A DNA stretch of 64,000 nt from a bacterium (GTDB lineage: Bacteria > Bacteroidota > Bacteroidia > Cytophagales > Cyclobacteriaceae): the NCBI GenBank assembly GCA_024743255.1, contig JANSWY010000002.1:248001-312000 (forward strand). The letters run 5' to 3'. Position numbers and translations under genes: made by a program. Positions 53,580 through 61,755 of this stretch are shown one piece after another. The first letter of the stretch is position 1; every line of letters begins with the position of its first letter. Under the pieces are notes generated by a model. It did no database searches, was not told the origin of the DNA, and saw nothing but the letters and a program-made list of their open reading frames with translations.

Positions 53580-53636
53580 CCTCCTGCTGTCCAGGCGGAT
53601 CAGCAAGAGGCTTGGGGTGGTTAATATCCTCCAAGC
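53580..53636 (-). other. Two GC-rich hairpins and a strong Shine-Dalgarno upstream of the S24 regulator
   Basis: Hairpin one has the arms CCTCCTGCTG and CAGCAAGAGG with one mismatch (53580-53610); on the minus strand it includes AGGAGG, 10 nt before an ATG at 53569 that opens a three-codon frame (Met-Lys-Tyr). Hairpin two has GCTTGG/CCAAGC arms (53610-53636). Both stand out as GC-rich in an AT-rich gap. They may control translation of the regulator gene or be a repeat remnant. Confidence 0.35.
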
Positions 53637-53654
53637 AATTTCTTTTAAATCAAC

Positions 53655-53957
53655 TTATGCATCAAAAATAAGGATATTCGCATCATTTGTGTGGTTCTTG
53701 CCAATAGAATATAAATTGATATGATGAAAACTATCTCGGTTTTTCACCTGATCTAATCTATACTTAATCCTATCAACCACATCCTTTAGCTTTTCTGATG
53801 ATTCTACCAGAACATATCCATAAAGATCTTTTCTCTTCCTAACCGTAGCATAGAACTTAACCTGACATTTTCCCGATTTCAACTTCTTTGAAGAAAGTCT
53901 TAATCTGTAATCTCTGTCTAATATCATGCTTTCACTGATTTGCGGTAAGTCCATCAT
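53655..53957 (-). CDS. Small hypothetical protein next to the SOS regulator
   Basis: A 100-residue protein, no signal peptide. It is basic, with a beta-alpha pattern (DRDYRLRLSSKKLKSGKCQVKFYATV) and a helix of Lys and Asp residues (EKLKDVVDRIKYRLDQVKN). It is transcribed away from dinB and toward the S24 regulator. I know no family. It may be damage-regulated because it shares the intergenic region with dinB. Confidence 0.72.
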   Translation of the reverse strand: MMDLPQISESMILDRDYRLRLSSKKLKSGKCQVKFYATVRKRKDLYGYVLVESSEKLKDVVDRIKYRLDQVKNRDSFHHINLYSIGKNHTNDANILIFDA

Positions 53958-54208
53958 ACTATTGTTATTTAAAATCCTAAAATTATTAGTATTAACTATA
54001 TGTATTAGTTAATTTTGATCATAAAATTAGTAATTGATATTGTTAATCACAACTAATTGCTAATTATTTTAGTTTTTATGCCTTTTGGAAATGAAATCAA
54101 ACTACAATGCCCCTTCTCCAAGAGGGACGCCAGACGAATTCATTTAGTTTCATCCTTGGAGAAGGAGGTGCAGGAGGATTGAAAACGAGAATATTACTAA
54201 CGTAAAAA
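53958..54208. promoter_or_regulatory. Divergent promoter region with an 11-bp inverted repeat ahead of dinB
   Basis: AT-rich region with recurring ATTAGT/ACTAAT words near 53980-54060, which are candidate half-sites for the S24 regulator. A perfect -7 element TAATTTTG on the plus strand (54010-54017) may drive dinB. Closer to dinB, CCTTCTCCAAG (54112-54122) and CTTGGAGAAGG (54155-54165) are perfect 11-bp inverted arms 32 nt apart. Confidence 0.5.
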
Positions 54209-55447
54209 ATGCTAATAAACCACCACCCCAAGAAAAGAAGATTCTTCACAGAACAACCGGAGCGATCCATCATCCACATGGATTTGGATTCCTTCTTTGT
54301 TTCTGTGGAATGTCTCATGAATAGTGAGCTTAGAGGAATTCCATTAATCATTGGAGGTAATGGTAAAAGAGGTGTGGTTGCATCTTGCAGTTATGAGGCA
54401 AGGAAATTTGGAGTTCATTCTGCAATGCCTACCAGAATGGCGCTTCAGCTATGTCCGGATGCTAAAGTGATTTCTGGTGATATGGAATCTTACAGTAAGT
54501 ATTCAAGGTTAGTCACTGAGGTTATAAGAGATGAGTCTCCAACATTTGAAAAAGCATCTATTGATGAATTCTACATTGATGCTACCGGCATGGATCATTT
54601 CTTCGGCACGTTTAAATGGTCCCAGGAGCTGAGGCAGAAGATTATAAAAAATACAGGTCTTCCTATATCCATGGGTGTATCATTAAATAAAATGGTCTCT
54701 AAAGTCGCCACCGGAGAACACAAACCAAATGGCGAAGGGCTAATCCCACATGGAACTGAACGAGACTTCCTCTCTCCTCTTTCTGTTAAGAAGATTCCAA
54801 TGGTGGGAAAGAAGACATCCCAGCATCTGATGGAAATGGGAGTTTATAAAGTAAAGACATTACGAGAGATGCCAGTGAAAATGCTGGAACAGGCTTTTGG
54901 CAAAAATGGTAAGGTGCTATGGTACAAAGCCAATGGAATTGACCACTCTCAAATCGTTCCATACTCAGAGAGAAAATCAATCTCTACAGAGTGCACCTTC
55001 ATGACAGATACCATTGATGTGAAAAAGTTGAAAACGATTCTCACAGCAATGGTGGAGAAACTCACATTCAAACTAAGAGAAGAAGAGAAACTTACATCCT
55101 GTATAGCTGTAAAGATCAGATACTCAAATTTCGATACGGAAACCAAACAAATTCAAGTTCCTTATACTGCTTCAGACCAATTCATCATTAGGAATGTCAT
55201 GGAGCTATTTGACAGATTATACTCAAGAAGAATGCTACTAAGATTAGTTGGTGTGAGACTAAGTGGGTTGGTTCATGGTAATTATCAAATTAATCTATTT
55301 GATGATACGGAGGAAAGTATCAAGCTCTATCAGGCGTTGGATAAGATTAGGTTTAAGCATGGAATTGATTCAGTTGTGAGAGCAGCAACAGTGGATGTGA
55401 ATAAGAGAGTGAGGATGGAGAATAATGTGTTTTCGGGGAGGGTTTAG
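54209..55447 (+). CDS. dinB: DNA polymerase IV-like Y-family polymerase
   Basis: A 412-residue translesion polymerase. Y-family motifs are IIHMDLDSFFVSVE (first catalytic Asp) and ASIDEFYIDATG (Asp/Glu pair). Thumb and little-finger domains follow and there is a clamp-binding motif QINLF near residue 374, after HGNYQ. Such enzymes copy damaged templates at the cost of errors. Positioned in a cluster with an S24 regulator and a DnaE-type polymerase, it likely responds to DNA damage. Its stop codon is followed immediately by dispersed repeats. Confidence 0.93.
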   Translation: MLINHHPKKRRFFTEQPERSIIHMDLDSFFVSVECLMNSELRGIPLIIGGNGKRGVVASCSYEARKFGVHSAMPTRMALQLCPDAKVISGDMESYSKYSRLVTEVIRDESPTFEKASIDEFYIDATGMDHFFGTFKWSQELRQKIIKNTGLPISMGVSLNKMVSKVATGEHKPNGEGLIPHGTERDFLSPLSVKKIPMVGKKTSQHLMEMGVYKVKTLREMPVKMLEQAFGKNGKVLWYKANGIDHSQIVPYSERKSISTECTFMTDTIDVKKLKTILTAMVEKLTFKLREEEKLTSCIAVKIRYSNFDTETKQIQVPYTASDQFIIRNVMELFDRLYSRRMLLRLVGVRLSGLVHGNYQINLFDDTEESIKLYQALDKIRFKHGIDSVVRAATVDVNKRVRMENNVFSGRV

Positions 55448-55759
55448 TCCTCCTTCGCTAAGTCCTTCGCCAAAGGCTATGGCCGTCGGTGAAAGCTACG
55501 GCGGACGAGTTGTCAGTTGACTGTTGTCAGTTTGAATGAGTTGCGAGTTAATCCCCCTTCGGTGGATGTGCAAGTTGCGGGTTTCGTGACTTCACAGAAT
55601 TACATATTCCCCTTTAGGGGTCAGGGGTGTTGGAGGAACGGGTTGGAAGTTTGAAGCAAACTAGAGCAGTGCATGCAGGATGTGGTCCTCCTTCGCTAAA
55701 GCTACGGCGGACGCAGCGGACATAGGATTTAGAAATTAGAATTTAGGATTTAAAAACAT
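55448..55759. repeat. Dispersed repeat region with nested REP-like elements
   Basis: Two copies of a GC-rich element occur here. The second is TCCTCCTTCGCTAA joined to AAGCTACGGCGGACG (55686-55713). The first (55448-55507) has the same two ends but is split by a further, diverged copy (TCCTTCGCCAAAGGCTATG). Between them are words TTGTCAGTTGACTGTTGTCA (55509-55530 region) and CCCCTTTAGGGGTCAGGGG. At 55726-55753 the sequence GATTTAG-AAATTAG-AATTTAG-GATTTAA is four units of 7 nt. No gene is seen. Confidence 0.75.
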
Positions 55760-56101
55760 ATGCTGATTATGCAAAATGAAAAGGTAGTCGAGAACAAGGG
55801 TTTTGAGTTTTCTCTGAGAATGGTGGAACTCTATCAGAAGCTCTCTAAGAAAAAACACTTCGCTATAGCACTTCAGATTCTTGGTCGGGGAACCAGTATA
55901 GGTGTGAAAATAATGGAGGCACAGGTAGCTCAGAATGAACGAAAATTCAAAGAGAAAATTGAACTCTCAATAAGAGAAGCTATCGAAACGAAATACTGGT
56001 TAAAACTGATCAATGATAGTGGGTTAATTAAGTATGAGCATGAAAGCTATAATGAGGATGTTGATGAGCTTATTGGGATGTTGAGGAATTTGGAGTTTTG
56101 A
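55760..56101 (+). CDS. Four-helix-bundle protein (23S rRNA intervening-sequence type)
   Basis: A 113-residue protein (110 if it starts at the second ATG at 55769). The pattern FSLRMVELYQKLSKKKHFAI, ILGRGTSIGVKIMEAQVAQN, FKEKIELSIREAIETKYWLKLI matches the four-helix-bundle family (IVS-encoded protein). These proteins are short and lack a known enzyme activity; in Bacteroidota they occur as free-standing genes among repeats. Both sides are repeat-rich, so it looks like part of a small mobile or accessory unit placed between dinB and the DnaE-type gene. Confidence 0.85.
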   Translation: MLIMQNEKVVENKGFEFSLRMVELYQKLSKKKHFAIALQILGRGTSIGVKIMEAQVAQNERKFKEKIELSIREAIETKYWLKLINDSGLIKYEHESYNEDVDELIGMLRNLEF

Positions 56102-56120
56102 GTCTTGAATTTGGAGTAGT

Positions 56121-56196
56121 TGTCAGTTGTCAGTTGTCAGTTGTCAGTTGTCAGTTGTCAGTTGTCAGTTGTCAGTTGTCAGTTGTCAGTTGTCAG
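56121..56196 (+). repeat. Tandem repeat of the heptamer TGTCAGT, 10.9 copies
   Basis: Ten exact copies of TGTCAGT followed by a partial TGTCAG, with no mismatch in 76 nt. It begins 20 nt after the four-helix-bundle gene and ends 105 nt before the DnaE-type start codon. A perfect array of this length is prone to slipped-strand changes in copy number. Confidence 0.95.
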
Positions 56197-56250
56197 GGAT
56201 ACGAGTTGTTACGTTTGCGGGGTTCAATCATGTCAGAAAATATGTTCTTC

Positions 56251-56299
56251 TTTTATCTTTTGTCTAACGTCTTTTATCTAATGTCTAAAGTCTAAAAAC
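56251..56299 (+). repeat. Degenerate 7-nt array (TNNNNTC units)
   Basis: TTTTATC-TTTTGTC-TAACGTC-TTTTATC-TAATGTC-TAAAGTC-TAAAAAC: seven units that share T at position 1 and, in the first six, TC at positions 6-7. It ends 2 nt before the GTG start of the polymerase gene. Confidence 0.75.
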
Positions 56300-56301
56300 A
56301 G

Positions 56302-59274
56302 GTGTATCTCAATTGTCATACGTATTTCAGTTTTAAGTACGGAACTCTTTCCGTGGCGACCCTTTTTGAAGAGGCTAAACGATGTGGTGTGCGGAAGCTG
56401 GTATTGACGGACATCAATAATACATCTGGATATATTGAGCTACTAAGGCTCTGTAAAGAAAGACGTGATGAGTATGATTTACAAGTGGCTTTGGGAATTG
56501 AATTCAGACAAGATGATCAGTTACTATATATTGGGATCGCCAAGAACAACCGAGGGTTTGAACAACTTAATGGCTACCTATCAAGACACAATGTTAACGA
56601 GCTTCCTCTGCTCAAAAGAGCCCCCAATTTGGAGGACGTTTTCTTTATTTATCCTAAGGAGAATACTCCTCAAGTTTTACTTCGATCAAATGAATATATT
56701 GGTCTAAAAATCAATGATTTAAATAAATTAATCACTTCACCCGTAAAAAACCTGCTTCAAAAAGCTGTGATTCTACATCCGATTACTGTGAAAGATAAGC
56801 TTTCATTCAATATTCACAGGTTGTTACGGGTTATTGACCAGAATACGCTACTTAGTAAGCTTGATACTTCGTTACAGGCTGATCCCAATGAATACATGAT
56901 TCCTGAAAATGAATTGAAGCATTACTTTAAGAACTACCCTGAGGTCATTAGGAATACCGAGGCAATTTTAGAGCAATGTGAGATCCATTTTGAGCTTGGA
57001 ACAGATAAGAACAAAAGGCATCTTCTGGGGAGTAAAAAAGAGGATTATCAATTCCTGGTTCAACAAGCTGAGATTGGTTATCAAAAACGTTATTCCGATA
57101 AAATGACTGATGAGACAGCTGAACGTTTTGAAAGGGAATTAAGAATTATCAATCAGAAGAACTTTGAGTCGTATTATTTAATAAGTAATGACATTGTACA
57201 GTTCGCTAAACATAGCGGATATGAGTATGTAGGTAGAGGTAGTGGAGCCAATAGTATGATCGCATATTGTTTAGGAATCACTGATGTTGATCCTATTGAG
57301 CTGGACTTGTATTTCGAGAGATTCCTCAACCCAAACCGTACCTCCCCTCCTGACTTTGATATGGACTTTTCATGGAAGGATCGCGATGCTATTTATGAGT
57401 ACATGTTTGGCAAGTATAGTCAGAGACATGTGGCTTTATTGGGTACTCATACCACCTACAAAATGCGGTCGAGTTTAAGGGAATTGGGAAAGGTTTTCGG
57501 GCTGCCAAAAGAGGAGATCGACCAGATGGTAACTTACCCGGATTTGTACCGCAACAAGGATGATGTAACTCGACTGATATTCCAATACAGCAGGGCCATG
57601 CAAAAGATTCCTGCTAACCTATCCATTCACGCTGGAGGAGTGCTAATTACCGAGAACCCAATCTATGCTTACACTGCTACGGACCTTCCTCCAAAAGGCC
57701 TTCCTGTTGTTCACTTTGAGATGCACAATGCTGAGGATATGGGAATCTACAAATTTGATATTCTAAGTCAGAGAGGTCTTGGACATATTAAGGACACAGT
57801 GCAGTTGATCAAAAAGAATCAGAATATTGAGGTTGATTCCAAGCGGTTTGATGAATTTAAGAAGGATCCTAAAATTGCTAAACTATTAAGCACAGGCAGA
57901 ACAATGGGTTGCTTCTATGTTGAATCTCCCGCCATGCGTATGTTGCTGGGAAAACTGGAGTGCCAGGATTACATAACGCTTGTGGCTGCCAGTTCAATTA
58001 TACGGCCTGGAGTAGCCCGATCTGGGATGATGCGAGCTTACATCGAAAGGCATCATATGACTCAGAAAGGTCAGCCGTATGAAACCATTCACCCTAAGAT
58101 GGACGAGCTAATGCATGAAACCTATGGGGTCATGGTTTATCAGGAAGATGTGATAAAAGTGGCTCACCATTTTGCAAATATCACTTTGGCAGATGCCGAT
58201 ATCCTTAGACGTGGCATGTCTGGTAAATTTAGATCACGAGCAGAATTTAAGAGATTAGAAGACACCTATTTTGATAACTGCAGAGAAATTGGATATCCTG
58301 AACATGTCGCAAAGAGAGTCTGGTTTGAGATCGAAAGCTTTAGTGGATACTCATTTTCAAAAGGCCACTCTGCTAGTTATGCTGTAGAGAGTTATCAAAG
58401 TCTGTTTTTGAAAGCCCATTATCCGCTAGAGTTTATGGTAGGTGTGATCAATAACTTTGGTGGGTTTTATAGAACAGAATTCTATTTTCATGAAGCCAGG
58501 ATGAGTGGGGCCAATATCAATGCTCCATGTATCAACAATAGTGATTACCTCACTAACATTAAGGGAATTGATATTTACATAGGATTCATTCATCTAAAGA
58601 GCCTCGAAACCAAAATTGCTCAACGAATCCCATTGGAACGCGAACAAAATGGACCTTATGAAAGCCTTGATGATTTCATCCGTAGAATTCCAATTGGATT
58701 GGAGCAGCTTAGAATATTAATCAGAATAGATGCTTTTAGATTTTATAATCCTAATAAGAAAGCGTTGCTTTGGGAAGCTCAATTGTATTATGGAGGAAAG
58801 GCTATGAAACACTATTCAAAAGACCTCTTCAACCTGGAGCCTACTAAATACGATTTACCGGACCTCTCCTACCCAAAGCTTGAAGATGCTTTTGACCAAT
58901 TTGAATTACTCAACTTTCCACTTTGCGACCCATTTCTATTGATGCAGGATGAGGAAAATCTTGGAAATATCAAAGCCCAACAACTGATGGACTACCTGGG
59001 TAAATTCGTTCAAATTACAGGCTATCTGGTAACCACTAAAGACACCAGCACCAAAGATGGATTGAGAATGCATTTTGGAACTTTCTACGATAAAGACGGC
59101 TATGTTTTTGACACAGTTCATTTTCCTGATGTTGCTAAATATTACCCTTTTAGAGGAAGAGGCTTTTACAAGGTTTCTGGAAAAGTGGTTGAAGATTTTG
59201 GATACCCTATGATTGAATCTACTAAGATGGAAAGGTTGCCGATGAAGGATAGGGAGAAGTTGGAGATCGGTTGA
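56302..59274 (+). CDS. DnaE-type DNA polymerase III alpha subunit, accessory (error-prone) type (GTG start)
   Basis: A 990-residue C-family polymerase, shorter than the 1150-1200 residues of replicative DnaE and near the size of DnaE2/ImuC. It starts with GTG at 56302; an in-frame stop lies two codons upstream. The N-terminal PHP domain begins YLNCHTYFSFKYG, where the first His of the usual HxH metal motif is replaced by Asn, so proofreading-type PHP activity is doubtful. The catalytic aspartates are in PPDFDMDFSWKDRD and YKFDILSQRGLG. The C-terminal OB-like domain is present (VQITGYLV...). Together with dinB and the S24 regulator it is probably used for damage-induced translesion synthesis. 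The stop codon lies inside a repeat. Confidence 0.92.
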   Translation: MYLNCHTYFSFKYGTLSVATLFEEAKRCGVRKLVLTDINNTSGYIELLRLCKERRDEYDLQVALGIEFRQDDQLLYIGIAKNNRGFEQLNGYLSRHNVNELPLLKRAPNLEDVFFIYPKENTPQVLLRSNEYIGLKINDLNKLITSPVKNLLQKAVILHPITVKDKLSFNIHRLLRVIDQNTLLSKLDTSLQADPNEYMIPENELKHYFKNYPEVIRNTEAILEQCEIHFELGTDKNKRHLLGSKKEDYQFLVQQAEIGYQKRYSDKMTDETAERFERELRIINQKNFESYYLISNDIVQFAKHSGYEYVGRGSGANSMIAYCLGITDVDPIELDLYFERFLNPNRTSPPDFDMDFSWKDRDAIYEYMFGKYSQRHVALLGTHTTYKMRSSLRELGKVFGLPKEEIDQMVTYPDLYRNKDDVTRLIFQYSRAMQKIPANLSIHAGGVLITENPIYAYTATDLPPKGLPVVHFEMHNAEDMGIYKFDILSQRGLGHIKDTVQLIKKNQNIEVDSKRFDEFKKDPKIAKLLSTGRTMGCFYVESPAMRMLLGKLECQDYITLVAASSIIRPGVARSGMMRAYIERHHMTQKGQPYETIHPKMDELMHETYGVMVYQEDVIKVAHHFANITLADADILRRGMSGKFRSRAEFKRLEDTYFDNCREIGYPEHVAKRVWFEIESFSGYSFSKGHSASYAVESYQSLFLKAHYPLEFMVGVINNFGGFYRTEFYFHEARMSGANINAPCINNSDYLTNIKGIDIYIGFIHLKSLETKIAQRIPLEREQNGPYESLDDFIRRIPIGLEQLRILIRIDAFRFYNPNKKALLWEAQLYYGGKAMKHYSKDLFNLEPTKYDLPDLSYPKLEDAFDQFELLNFPLCDPFLLMQDEENLGNIKAQQLMDYLGKFVQITGYLVTTKDTSTKDGLRMHFGTFYDKDGYVFDTVHFPDVAKYYPFRGRGFYKVSGKVVEDFGYPMIESTKMERLPMKDREKLEIG

Positions 59275-59440
59275 CAGTTAACTGTTGTCAGTTTTCAGTT
59301 GGACTACAAGGGTACGAGTTTTCCCCTTTAGTGGTCGGGGGTTATGGAATGTGTTTCATTTTGTCTTTTGTCTTTTGCCTTTTGCCTTTTGCCTTTTGCC
59401 TTTTGCCCTATACGAACATTTAGGATTTAGGTATTTGAGC
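59275..59440 (+). repeat. Repeat region after the polymerase gene, with a TTTTGYC heptamer array
   Basis: It opens with ACAGTTAACTGTTGTCAG, the same word family as the array at 56121. A further copy of the CCCCTTTAG...GGGG word lies at 59323-59341. At 59359-59407 there are two TTTTGTC and five TTTTGCC units in tandem (49 nt, period 7). Two ATTTAGG units follow at 59418-59431. No gene is supported in this region. Confidence 0.85.
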
Positions 59441-59454
59441 TTAGAGTTTCCTAC

Positions 59455-59493
59455 AAAAATAAAGTCCCACCCATACAGAGCAGGACTTTTACA
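59455..59493. terminator. Bidirectional terminator between convergent genes
   Basis: AAAGTCC (59461-59467) and GGACTTT (59483-59489) form a perfect 7-bp stem with an A-rich left flank and a T-run on the right. It can end both the polymerase transcript and the minus-strand gene at 59,534. Confidence 0.5.
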
Positions 59494-59533
59494 CACGTTA
59501 TTAGAAATTGAGATAGTATTTGAGAACTATTAT

Positions 59534-59731
59534 CTACCGTAAGCTGCTATTAATGATATTGACAATGTTTTGACTTTCATTTTCGTCACATTTGAGTTTG
59601 CATATGACTTTCACTTCCTCATCAACATTACGTTTTGATTTTCTTCTTAGGAAGTCGGCTATCGTACCTGACTCCACTTTATTTCTGATTTTATTAAACC
59701 AGACATAATATTCTTCAGTTATTGCTTTCAT
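59534..59731 (-). CDS. Small hypothetical protein
   Basis: A 65-residue basic protein, starting at the ATG at 59731 rather than a GTG 13 codons earlier. It looks helical, with TIADFLRRKSKRNVDEEVKVICKLKCDE in the middle. I see no family. Support is only an intact frame and a terminator at its end, so it may be a remnant of the repeat-rich accessory region. Confidence 0.45.
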   Translation of the reverse strand: MKAITEEYYVWFNKIRNKVESGTIADFLRRKSKRNVDEEVKVICKLKCDENESQNIVNIINSSLR

Positions 59732-59880
59732 ATTGTACCACCATTTCAAACAAAGTAGGTCTACAATCACTTAAAAATTCTGCCAAACAACTTCAATATC
59801 TTGACCTTTTAAGTATTGAAGGTTTTAATTGGTATATTTAAAGAGGGTAACATTGAACAAACCATCATTATCATAGTAAA

Positions 59881-61041
59881 ATGAAGGCATTTCGGCTAAT
59901 AATTATCATCCTGCTGATAGGACAAAGTTCCATTGCGCAAGTAACTTTCAAACCTGGTTATTACATCAAAAATGATGGAACCAGAACTGAAGGGTTTATA
60001 AAAGATCAGGACAGAAAGAATAACCCAATTGGATTTGATTTTAAAGCCTCAGAAAGTTCATCTACAACTACAATTCTTATAGATGAAATCACCGAGTTTG
60101 GAGCTGATGAATTTAAATATATCAGGTATCAGGGCCCAATTGACCAATCACGTAGTTTTAGTACTCAGCAAGAACCAGAATGGAAAACAGAAACTGTACT
60201 TCTGAAAGTCTTGGTTGAAGGTGAGTCCAGTCTTTACGCTTATGAAAAAGGAGGTTTACGTAGATACTTCTTTAAGACTCCCTATCAGAATATTACTCAA
60301 CTAGTTTATAAAAAATACAGATTCCCGGGAGGACAGGTGGCAGAGAATAATAGATTTAGATCTCAACTTGGAAGTGATGTAAAATGTAAAGCAGAAGGCA
60401 ACAATGGATTTGGTAAGATTCAATATAAAAAATCAGATTTGATCAAATACTTTGTTGGAAATAATGAATGCCGTGGTAGTAAATTCAAGGTCTATTCTGA
60501 TCCTAAGGACCAGGCACTGTTCAATTTAAAGTTAACTCCTGGAATCAATTTTAGCTCGCTTGATATTCTTGATAAATCAAATAACATTCTAACTCAAGTT
60601 GATAATGAAATGAACTTTAGAGTGGGTTTGGAATTAGAATATATCATGCCATTCAATAAGGAAAAATGGTCCCTATTCATTGAACCAACTTTTCACAGTT
60701 TCAATCTTAATGGATCAAACCTTAAAGTAGATTACCAATCCATTGAAATTCCAATTGGGATTAGACATTACATATATTTAAATAAAGACCTGAAGCTCTT
60801 TGCAAATGGTGCGATAGTGTTTGACTACAACAATAACAAAACCATCTCCACAGAAACTACAGAAGAACCTCTAGCAATCGAAAACAGAATCAATTTTGGT
60901 TTAGGAACAGGTATAGATTACAAGAGATTCAAAACAGAAATACGCTATAATACCCAAAGAGATCTTCTCGCAAATCAGTTCTTTTGGGCATCTGAATACA
61001 CATCAATTTCTATCATACTTGGTGTGAAAATTCTTCAATAG
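59881..61041 (+). CDS. Exported outer-membrane beta-barrel protein
   Basis: A 386-residue protein with a signal peptide (MKAFRLIIIILLIGQSSIAQ). The first part (about 25-190) is a beta domain starting YYIKNDGTRTEGFIKDQD, seen in many Bacteroidota proteins of unknown role. The second part (about 205-386) is a small barrel with FRVGLELEYIMPF, WSLFIEPTFHSF and SISIILGVKIL at the end. It could be a PorT-like or general barrel protein. It is transcribed alone with no clear consensus promoter found. Confidence 0.8.
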   Translation: MKAFRLIIIILLIGQSSIAQVTFKPGYYIKNDGTRTEGFIKDQDRKNNPIGFDFKASESSSTTTILIDEITEFGADEFKYIRYQGPIDQSRSFSTQQEPEWKTETVLLKVLVEGESSLYAYEKGGLRRYFFKTPYQNITQLVYKKYRFPGGQVAENNRFRSQLGSDVKCKAEGNNGFGKIQYKKSDLIKYFVGNNECRGSKFKVYSDPKDQALFNLKLTPGINFSSLDILDKSNNILTQVDNEMNFRVGLELEYIMPFNKEKWSLFIEPTFHSFNLNGSNLKVDYQSIEIPIGIRHYIYLNKDLKLFANGAIVFDYNNNKTISTETTEEPLAIENRINFGLGTGIDYKRFKTEIRYNTQRDLLANQFFWASEYTSISIILGVKILQ

Positions 61042-61163
61042 CACCACAGTTTAATTTCAAAAGCTGGTCAAGTCGGGAAAAAAAAATAAAATAATCGGGA
61101 ACCTAAAGTATATGTACTCACGTTAGATGTACCAACATTTAATGTAACAAAACATAAAACACA

Positions 61164-61565
61164 ATGGCTACTTTATCATTTGTATCAAAGCCCTTAAGAG
61201 TATCAGCAACGGTTGTTAGATATTTACTAGGCGCAATTTTTTTCATTTTCGGATTGAATGGTTTTCTTGGGTTTATTCCTCAACCAGAGCTTTCCGGAAC
61301 TGCTGCCACCTTTATGGGAGGTTTAGCTGCATCTGGTTTTTTCTTTCCATTAGTAAAAGGACTCGAAGTAATTGCAGGAGCTTTACTATTGAGTAATAGG
61401 TTTGTACCATTGGCAATCGCCATTCTGGGACCAATCACTTTAAATATATTTTTATTTCATTCAGTATTAACTCCTCCAAACCCAATCTCAATCTTTGTTT
61501 TAGCAGCAAACATATTTTTAGCGATAGCATATAAAGATTCATTCAAAGGAATTTTCGCAAAATAA
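61164..61565 (+). CDS. DoxX-like membrane protein
   Basis: A 133-residue protein with four predicted helices and the pattern VVRYLLGAIFFIFGLNGFLG, FPLVKGLEVIAGALLLSNRFVPLAI and PITLNIFLFHSVL, which is the DoxX-like family. These small membrane proteins are linked to redox or stress functions but their reaction is not settled. Followed by a terminator. Confidence 0.82.
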   Translation: MATLSFVSKPLRVSATVVRYLLGAIFFIFGLNGFLGFIPQPELSGTAATFMGGLAASGFFFPLVKGLEVIAGALLLSNRFVPLAIAILGPITLNIFLFHSVLTPPNPISIFVLAANIFLAIAYKDSFKGIFAK

Positions 61566-61586
61566 TTTTAATACGGACACAACTAA

Positions 61587-61620
61587 AGGAGGGTCTTAGC
61601 TTTGTTAAGGCCTTTTTTTG
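61587..61620 (+). terminator. Terminator of the DoxX-like gene
   Basis: A stem of about eight pairs, AGG(G)TCTTA with TAAGGCCT (one bulge, one wobble, 61590-61613), followed by a run of seven Ts. Confidence 0.7.
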
Positions 61621-61755
61621 TTTCCAAAAATGTCACAACCAATACTTTATTTAATTCATCGCCCAATCCTTAACATTAAATCGGAGTTTTTTCTATTGAA
61701 TTAGATTAAATTTAGTTACCACCACATTAATTAAACTTTATCAAAATCACCGTAT

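Noticed and set aside
56121-56196. CRISPR array
   Set aside because: The unit is 7 nt with no spacers and no cas genes are nearby.
56098-56295. Open frame reading VVSCQLS repeats on the plus strand
   Set aside because: It is the translation of the TGTCAGT tandem array, with no start context or domain.
59285-59542. 85-codon open frame with FCLLPFA repeats
   Set aside because: It is the translation of the TTTTGCC array and neighbouring repeat words; not a gene.
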